Shown here one piece after another: positions 30,304 to 34,678 of a stretch of DNA of 34,678 nucleotides. A program made the position numbers and the translations under genes. Source of the stretch: SIG672 sp045657105 (GTDB lineage: Bacteria > Bacillota > Clostridia > Oscillospirales > CAG-272); assembly GCA_045657105.1 (NCBI GenBank), contig JAZOSN010000002.1, positions 1 to 34,678 of the forward strand, in the 5' to 3' direction. The notes beneath the pieces were generated by a model. It was not told the origin of the DNA and did not search any database. It worked only from the letters and a program-made list of their open reading frames with translations. Numbering within the stretch: position 1 is the first letter of the stretch; each line of letters starts with the position of its first letter.

Positions 30304-31218
30304 TTACTCCGTGGGTATTTTTTCGTATATTCCGTTTATTTCAAATCTCGGGAAGTTTATCTGCAAAAAGAGATGTATTTTCATAAGATCGGCATCTTTG
30401 ATCGAAAAACTAAACTGAAATGCAGGGTTTCCCTCGTAAAGCGAGGATCCGAGCGAGGTCATATCCTCGAGCGTCGCTCCGTACGCGCCAAGAGCGCTCG
30501 GCAGAAAGGCGATCTCCTCTACATCTTGAGAAACAACCGTCAGAGTCATCGAGCAGGCATGCTCGCGTTTACAGGGAGTTGCCGCAAAAAGCAGGTATCT
30601 TACGAAAATATCGCCGTCTGACGGCAGGTCTACGCTCATCACGGGGGAAAGTCCGTACCTGAGCGTGTGTCTGTATATATTCTGCATAAGTCCGTCGGAA
30701 GAGCTGTATATCGGGAGAAGGCAGAGCTCACATCTGCCGTCCGCCACCTCCTCGCAGAGTGCCACGATGCTCTCGCATATCACCTGCGACGCCCTCGGAA
30801 GAGCCTTTGCAAATATTTTATACGCCTCGTCTGACGAGCGGTTTGAAAAACAGGCTATATTTATCTCGCCGTCAAAGACCTCGTCAAAGGGCTCGACCTC
30901 AGGCGCATTCACGTTCCTTCGCGAGAGCTCGTCTGCAACGAGAGCACAGAAGCGTATTTTGAAATCAATATCTCTGAAAGCTCTTTTCGCGTCCTCGGTC
31001 GTGTCGTTTTCCTCCTCCGAGAAAAAGGAAGAAAACATATCTCCCAGTCTGTTGGCAAGCTGCTCGAAGCCGTCAAACGGCTCTTCGAGTGCCTCGTGTA
31101 CAAGCAGATACGCGAGCTCCTTTATCTGCGCGTCGTATATCAGTGATTTGCGCGAAAGTGAATCCGACGCCTCCGAAAGATTTTTCAGTATTATTTCTCT
31201 CGCTTTAAGCTTATCCAT
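30304..31218 (-). CDS. Hypothetical protein, faintly prephenate-dehydratase-like
   Basis: 304 residues, soluble, no signal peptide. I do not recognise a family with confidence. Residues about 120-190 (CESIVALCEEVADGRCELC then LLPIYSSSDGLMQNIYRH) have the spacing of the prephenate dehydratase pocket, where the motif is usually PIENSSEG, and the C-terminal ~80 residues alternate like an ACT domain. The first ~110 residues are helical and acidic. The Thr-Arg-Phe of active dehydratases is not visible, so this may be a sensor. It starts 9 nt after htpG and ends 10 nt before birA, so it belongs to the same unit. Confidence 0.6.
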   Translation of the reverse strand: MDKLKAREIILKNLSEASDSLSRKSLIYDAQIKELAYLLVHEALEEPFDGFEQLANRLGDMFSSFFSEEENDTTEDAKRAFRDIDFKIRFCALVADELSRRNVNAPEVEPFDEVFDGEINIACFSNRSSDEAYKIFAKALPRASQVICESIVALCEEVADGRCELCLLPIYSSSDGLMQNIYRHTLRYGLSPVMSVDLPSDGDIFVRYLLFAATPCKREHACSMTLTVVSQDVEEIAFLPSALGAYGATLEDMTSLGSSLYEGNPAFQFSFSIKDADLMKIHLFLQINFPRFEINGIYEKIPTE

Positions 31219-31227
31219 AAGCCTTTC

Positions 31228-33066
31228 TCACTTTTTAATAGAATTTTCAAGCACGTTGTAGCTCTGTGCGAGGAACTCTTGAAGCTCCTTTGCACTGTGC
31301 GGTCTTTGTGCAAGAAGCGCAAGCGACCAGACCTGCTTTACCCCTTCGGTCTTTTTATCAGAGTCGTCAAGCGCGGAAAGCGCGCGTACGAGCGAGCTGT
31401 TTGTATTGAGCACGAGCGTGGTATCCGAGGGCATCTTGACGTCCGAATCAGAGTTCGGCATATAGTAGCGCATCAGATCGCTCATTCTTCTCTGATCCTC
31501 GGGAATATTCAGTATCGCGGGAACGCTTCTGTCTTTGAGAGCGTCGAACACGACTTTAAGATTTTCATCTCCGCTTACAGTCCTGAAAAGTCCTGCGAGA
31601 GTTTCGTCCGAGAAGTCCTCGCCCTCGCCTTTGAGCGCGTCTGCAAGATCTGCATCAATACGAAGGAATTTAACGCCGTTTTCCTCTTCAAGCATACTGA
31701 TAAACTGGAAATCAAGCGGCCCCTCGACGAGCGCGACCTTTATTGACTGCGACTCGAACATCGAAATATACTGCGCCTGCGCTATTTTATCGGTGGCGTA
31801 GTAGATCTTGCCGTCGCGATTTTCCTTCGCGTCCGCAACAAGCTCGCTGACCGACGAAAGACCGCCGTCGGTCATACGGATAAGAAGCGAATCCTTGACT
31901 CTGTCGTAGAATTTTCTATCTCTGAGAGCGCCGTATTCCACGAATACGCGTATATCCTTCCAGTACTCGTCAAACTTTTCTCTTTCGGTATTATAAAGCG
32001 AGTTTATCTTATCGGCAACCTTTTTAACGATATGTGCCGAGATCTTCGAAACGTATCCACTGTTTTGCAGATAGGAGCGCGAAACGTTGAGCGGAAGATC
32101 GGGGCAGTCGATCGCGCCTCTGAGCATAAGGAGAAAATCGGGAATGACCTCTTTAATGTTATCGGCAACGAACACCTGATTATAATAAAGCTTGACCTGT
32201 CCTTCAAGATTGTCATATTCGCTTCTTATCGGCGGAAAATAGAGAATTCCCTTGAAATTAAGCGGATATTCGGCGTTTATGTGTATATGGAAGAGCGGCT
32301 TTCTGTAATCCGAAAAAAGCTTTGAGTAGAATTCCTCGTACTCCTCCTGAGTACAGGAGCTCGGAGCCTTCTGCCAGAGCGGAGAAACATCGTTTATCGG
32401 CTTTTCTCCGGAGCTCTCGTCCTTGTCGTTACTGTCTTTATAGTATATCTCGACAGGCATAAAAGCGCAGTATCTGCTCAGAAATCCTCTGATCATATCT
32501 CCGCTGAGATACTCCTCGCCCTCGCTTGACAGGTGGAGTATTACATCTGTTCCGTGCCCTCTTTGCAGCTCTGCCTTTTCGAGCGTATACTCTCCGTCCT
32601 GCGTGCACTCCCAGTGCACACTCGGCGAGGAGTCTATCGAAGAAGAGATTATCTCGACCGTATCGGCAACCATAAACGCCGAGTAAAAGCCGAGTCCGAA
32701 ATGACCGATAATGCCGTTTGCGGCATCTCCCTGCTCGTATTTTTCGATGAATTCAAGTGCGCCCGAAAGAGCGATATTGCAGATATATTTCTGAATCTCG
32801 TCGGCGTTCATTCCGATACCGTTATCCGAAACGGTGATCGTTTTTTCCTCTCTGTCGAGCTTTACGGTGATACGGTAACTCTCGTCTGCGCCGTCGTACT
32901 GGCCGAGCGAGGCGAGTCTTTTTAGCTTCGTTATCGCGTCCGAAGCGTTCGATACGAGCTCGCGTATGAAAATCTCCTTTTCAGAGTAGAGCCACTTTTT
33001 TATAACCGGAAAAATGTGCGAGGTCTGAACCGAAATTCCACCCTTCACGCTTCTTATTTCTTCCAT
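31228..33066 (-). CDS. htpG: Molecular chaperone HtpG (Hsp90)
   Basis: 612 residues. N-terminal GHKL ATPase: ELVSNASDAITK, DNGIGM, and GHFGLGFYSAFM, the lid glycine motif that is usually GQFGVGFYSAFM. Middle domain with NVSRSYLQ and the catalytic-Arg region, then the C-terminal dimerisation domain, whose MRYYMPNSDS segment is unlike E. coli but common in Firmicute forms. ATP-driven folding chaperone. AAAGGAG precedes the ATG. Own promoter likely at 33103-33111. Confidence 0.96.
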   Translation of the reverse strand: MEEIRSVKGGISVQTSHIFPVIKKWLYSEKEIFIRELVSNASDAITKLKRLASLGQYDGADESYRITVKLDREEKTITVSDNGIGMNADEIQKYICNIALSGALEFIEKYEQGDAANGIIGHFGLGFYSAFMVADTVEIISSSIDSSPSVHWECTQDGEYTLEKAELQRGHGTDVILHLSSEGEEYLSGDMIRGFLSRYCAFMPVEIYYKDSNDKDESSGEKPINDVSPLWQKAPSSCTQEEYEEFYSKLFSDYRKPLFHIHINAEYPLNFKGILYFPPIRSEYDNLEGQVKLYYNQVFVADNIKEVIPDFLLMLRGAIDCPDLPLNVSRSYLQNSGYVSKISAHIVKKVADKINSLYNTEREKFDEYWKDIRVFVEYGALRDRKFYDRVKDSLLIRMTDGGLSSVSELVADAKENRDGKIYYATDKIAQAQYISMFESQSIKVALVEGPLDFQFISMLEEENGVKFLRIDADLADALKGEGEDFSDETLAGLFRTVSGDENLKVVFDALKDRSVPAILNIPEDQRRMSDLMRYYMPNSDSDVKMPSDTTLVLNTNSSLVRALSALDDSDKKTEGVKQVWSLALLAQRPHSAKELQEFLAQSYNVLENSIKK

Positions 33067-33102
33067 TTCATATATCTCCTTTGATTACTTGCATTTTTTA
33101 GT

Positions 33103-33111
33103 ATTATAGCA
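33103..33111 (-). promoter_or_regulatory. Extended -10 promoter before htpG
   Basis: Minus-strand TGCTATAAT: TATAAT at 33103-33108 with the TGn extension; no good -35 at 17 bp. No CIRCE or other heat-shock operator is visible in the 80-bp gap. Confidence 0.5.
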
Positions 33112-33146
33112 TCTTTTTACCCTGTTTTATAGGATAAAATGTAAAT

Positions 33147-34022
33147 TCATATAAGTAAAATTTTTACGTCCTCGCCGTCAAGCTCGTTTTTTATGAGCTC
33201 GCGGAGCCTTTCTGCCTTTGCCGAGTATTTTTCGGGCAGTATGACCCTTACAAAAGAGTCTGCGCCGAGCTCTCCTGCAAGATCCCTGAAACGCTGCGAG
33301 GGTATAATCTCGGGACGGCTTTCAAAAAGCCTTGATGCCTCAACGTATATCTCACCCGCGCGTCTGCTTTGTCCACAGTCAAGCAGAGAGCGTACCCTTT
33401 CGATATAGAAATCCTCGCAGAGCGGATCTATCGCGCAAGCCCTTTCGCAGAGATCGTTTATTTTTTTGAAATCGCCGTCACGGCGGAGCGCGCCGCAGGC
33501 AATGGTAAATATTCTCTTGTAGGTATCGTGATACTTTTCTGCAAGTATCCTTGTTTTTTCATCGAGAGCGCTTCTGTCAAGGAAAAATCCGCGGTATATT
33601 TCGAGCGCAGAGAGCGCGTGCGGCTTCATTACGTCGAGATTTTCGCCCGAAAAGACCTTATCGGCATATTTTCCGAAAAGCTCGCAGTCGATCTCGCTGT
33701 TTTCGGGAAGAATGAAGCGATAGGCGTTTTTTTCGAAAACTATAACCTTGTGAGGATCAAGTCCGACCTCTGCAAGAGTTGCACGAGCGCGGTGAAGCAT
33801 CGCGTTTAGCGCGTTTAGCGCAAGAGCGGGACTGCCCGAGTAGGCGCCGTATCCGAAGGTCGCATCAATAAGCTCGCGCCTGCCGATCGCGCGGTCGCGA
33901 CCAAGTATCATATATTTGATAAGACGCCACTGCTTGTGAGAGCGCTCGCCGTCCTCGCGCACGGCTTTTTCGCCGAGCGAGAGAGTGAACGGCCCGAAAA
34001 AGGATATTTTCAGAGTTTCCAT
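33147..34022 (-). CDS. Stand-alone BTAD-type transcriptional regulator
   Basis: 291 residues. An N-terminal winged-helix-like part (about 1-95, GPFTLSLGEKAV then RSHKQWRLIKYMILGRDRAIGRRELIDA and LNAMLHRARATLAEVGLD) is followed by the helical bacterial transcriptional activator domain with TPR-like repeats (about 110-250). Same layout as SARP/OmpR-type BTAD regulators, but without ATPase or receiver domain. ATG 34020-34022 has AAGGA 7 nt upstream; a start 48 nt further up would cover the ribosome binding site. Divides from tRNA-Ser and precedes htpG by 80 nt; target genes unknown. Confidence 0.82.
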   Translation of the reverse strand: METLKISFFGPFTLSLGEKAVREDGERSHKQWRLIKYMILGRDRAIGRRELIDATFGYGAYSGSPALALNALNAMLHRARATLAEVGLDPHKVIVFEKNAYRFILPENSEIDCELFGKYADKVFSGENLDVMKPHALSALEIYRGFFLDRSALDEKTRILAEKYHDTYKRIFTIACGALRRDGDFKKINDLCERACAIDPLCEDFYIERVRSLLDCGQSRRAGEIYVEASRLFESRPEIIPSQRFRDLAGELGADSFVRVILPEKYSAKAERLRELIKNELDGEDVKILLI

Positions 34023-34058
34023 AGGATATTCCTTATAAGAACTATATAATATAAAATT

Positions 34059-34087
34059 ATTATAACACAAACCATTTCAAAAAGCAA
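34059..34087 (-). promoter_or_regulatory. Sigma-A promoter of the BTAD gene
   Basis: Minus-strand TTGCTT (34082-34087), 17 bp, TATAAT (34059-34064). Confidence 0.7.
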
Positions 34088-34147
34088 CAGGCAGACTGCG
34101 CTCTGCAAAAAAGCTTCGTGTTCACACAAAATTAACAATTCAAGGTA

Positions 34148-34176
34148 TTGTAAAATGACCGAATATGTGGTAAAAT
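34148..34176 (+). promoter_or_regulatory. Sigma-A promoter of tRNA-Ser
   Basis: TTGTAA (34148-34153), 17 bp, TAAAAT (34171-34176), 25 bp before the tRNA. Confidence 0.7.
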
Positions 34177-34201
34177 TTATGTTGCGACCGAAAGAATCCT
34201 T

Positions 34202-34290
34202 GGAGAAGTACTCAAGAGGCCGAAGAGGCGCCCCTGCTAAGGGTGTAGGTCGTTTATAGCGGCGCGAGGGTTCAAATCCCTCCTTCTCCG
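34202..34290 (+). tRNA. tRNA-Ser (GCU)
   Basis: 89 nt with the long variable arm of class II tRNAs. Acceptor GGAGAAG / CTTCTCC, anticodon GCT in CTGCTAA, T-loop TTCAAAT, discriminator G. No encoded CCA. Reads AGC/AGU. Its last 17 nt and the following 10 nt recur in the tandem repeats downstream. Confidence 0.96.
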
Positions 34291-34442
34291 TAAAAACAAA
34301 GAACGAGCAATTGCTCGTTCTTTTGTTTTTTATAGCGATACGGTACGATGCAGAACCCCACAAATTGCCTTTGGCAATTTGTTATAGCGTGCGGAAAATG
34401 AGGCGAACGGCAACCGCTACGCGACGCACGCGTTTGGTTCGT
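34274..34442 (+). repeat. Tandem repeat unit A, beginning in the tRNA-Ser 3' end
   Basis: 169 bp. Layout: tRNA tail AAATCCCTCCTTCTCCG plus TAAAAACAAA, terminator hairpin, then a conserved block from GATGCAGAACCCCACAAATTG to 34440 with a hairpin ACAAATTGCC/GGCAATTTGT (34359-34381) and a second stem GCGTGCG/CGCACGC (34388-34431). No coding sequence of any support. Confidence 0.85.
34292..34331 (+). terminator. Terminator after tRNA-Ser
   Basis: AAAAACAAAGAACGAGCAA / TTGCTCGTTCTTTTGTTTTT, a long near-perfect inverted repeat with A-rich foot and T-run. Forms the variable part of repeat unit A. Confidence 0.88.
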
Positions 34443-34610
34443 AAATCCCTCCTTCTCCGTAAAAACAAAAAAGACAGGCAACGCCTGTCTTTTTGTTTTT
34501 ATCGAAAGCTTTGCGATGCAGAACCCCACAAATTGCCACACGCAATTTGTTATAGCGTGCGGCAAATGAGGCGAACGGCAACCGCTACGCGACGCACGCG
34601 TTGGGTTCGT
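34443..34610 (+). repeat. Tandem repeat unit B
   Basis: 168 bp. Starts with the same 27-nt tRNA-tail block as unit A, has a different terminator hairpin (AAGACAGGC/GCCTGTCTT), then the conserved block, nearly identical to unit A except in loops. The first 11 nt of the tail (AAATCCCTCCT) appear a third time at 34611-34621, where similarity stops. Confidence 0.85.
34471..34501 (+). terminator. Terminator hairpin of repeat unit B
   Basis: AAGACAGGC AACG-type loop GCCTGTCTT followed by TTTGTTTTT; same position in the unit as the tRNA-Ser terminator but unrelated stem sequence. Confidence 0.8.
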
Positions 34611-34635
34611 AAATCCCTCCTTTTGTTATGTCAAA

Positions 34636-34661
34636 ACCCCGGAGCCGCGTGGGCCCGGGGT
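34636..34661 (+). terminator. GC-rich hairpin after the repeats
   Basis: ACCCCGG (34636-34642), one bulged A, GCC / GGC, CCGGGGT (34655-34661), followed by GTTATTTTA. Probably a terminator, for either strand; its T-run is interrupted. Confidence 0.6.
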
Positions 34662-34678
34662 GTTATTTTATAATAAGT

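Noticed and set aside
34600..34612. GTTGGGT resembling an integron attC core (GTTRRRY)
   Set aside because: The matching RYYYAAC half is missing, and repeat unit A has GTTTGGT at the same place, so it fails the consensus.
34274..34622. CRISPR-like array
   Set aside because: Only two full units of ~168 bp, conserved throughout rather than repeat plus unique spacer.
34311..34678. Open frames on both strands through the end repeats
   Set aside because: They lie over the tRNA tail, terminators and structured repeat; composition and lack of ribosome binding sites argue against coding.

Overview
The window looks like a chromosome segment of a spore-forming, Gram-positive anaerobe of the Clostridia (Bacillota), probably an uncultured gut lineage. 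The evidence is spoIIE and a LytM-type spoIIQ-like gene, strong AGGAGG-type ribosome binding sites, textbook sigma-A promoters (TTGACA, 17 bp, TATAAT), oxygen-sensitive glycyl radical chemistry, and a split cobalamin methionine synthase. No genus can be named from the sequence alone.

Left part, minus strand: a de novo purine operon purE-purF-purM-purN. It runs from a near-consensus promoter through a ZTP (pfl) riboswitch with an overlapping terminator. Its PurF lacks the N-terminal cysteine and other glutaminase residues but keeps the phosphoribosyltransferase. A four-helix-bundle gene follows, with a promoter-plus-terminator leader of its own. Next comes a five-gene locus at 4663-10742: a glycyl radical enzyme (GRE) with an unusual active site, its activase, two Gfo/Idh/MocA oxidoreductases, and a divergent AraC regulator. 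This is the best candidate for an undescribed pathway.

Middle part, mostly plus strand: rpsF-ssb-rpsR with a structured leader, a zinc-ribbon PlsC-like acyltransferase, a heterodimeric ABC exporter, acyl carrier protein, an amidohydrolase, a CAU-anticodon tRNA, secG, and an esterase / DUF4838-like protein / lipoprotein operon. The minus-strand spoIIQ-like gene and the plus-strand spoIIE then diverge from a shared intergenic region.

Right part, minus strand: a compact run BTAD regulator, htpG, hypothetical, biotin ligase, metF, methionine synthase activation protein, metH. Together metF and the two metH pieces carry one-carbon units from methylene-tetrahydrofolate to methionine and reactivate the cobalamin enzyme. 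The window ends with tRNA-Ser(GCU), followed by two tandem ~168-bp repeats that each begin with a copy of the tRNA 3' end.

A hairpin repeat of about 50 bp occurs three times, each time just before a start codon and in the orientation of the downstream gene (purN, purM, first ABC subunit). No CRISPR array, prophage, transposase or rRNA gene was seen.
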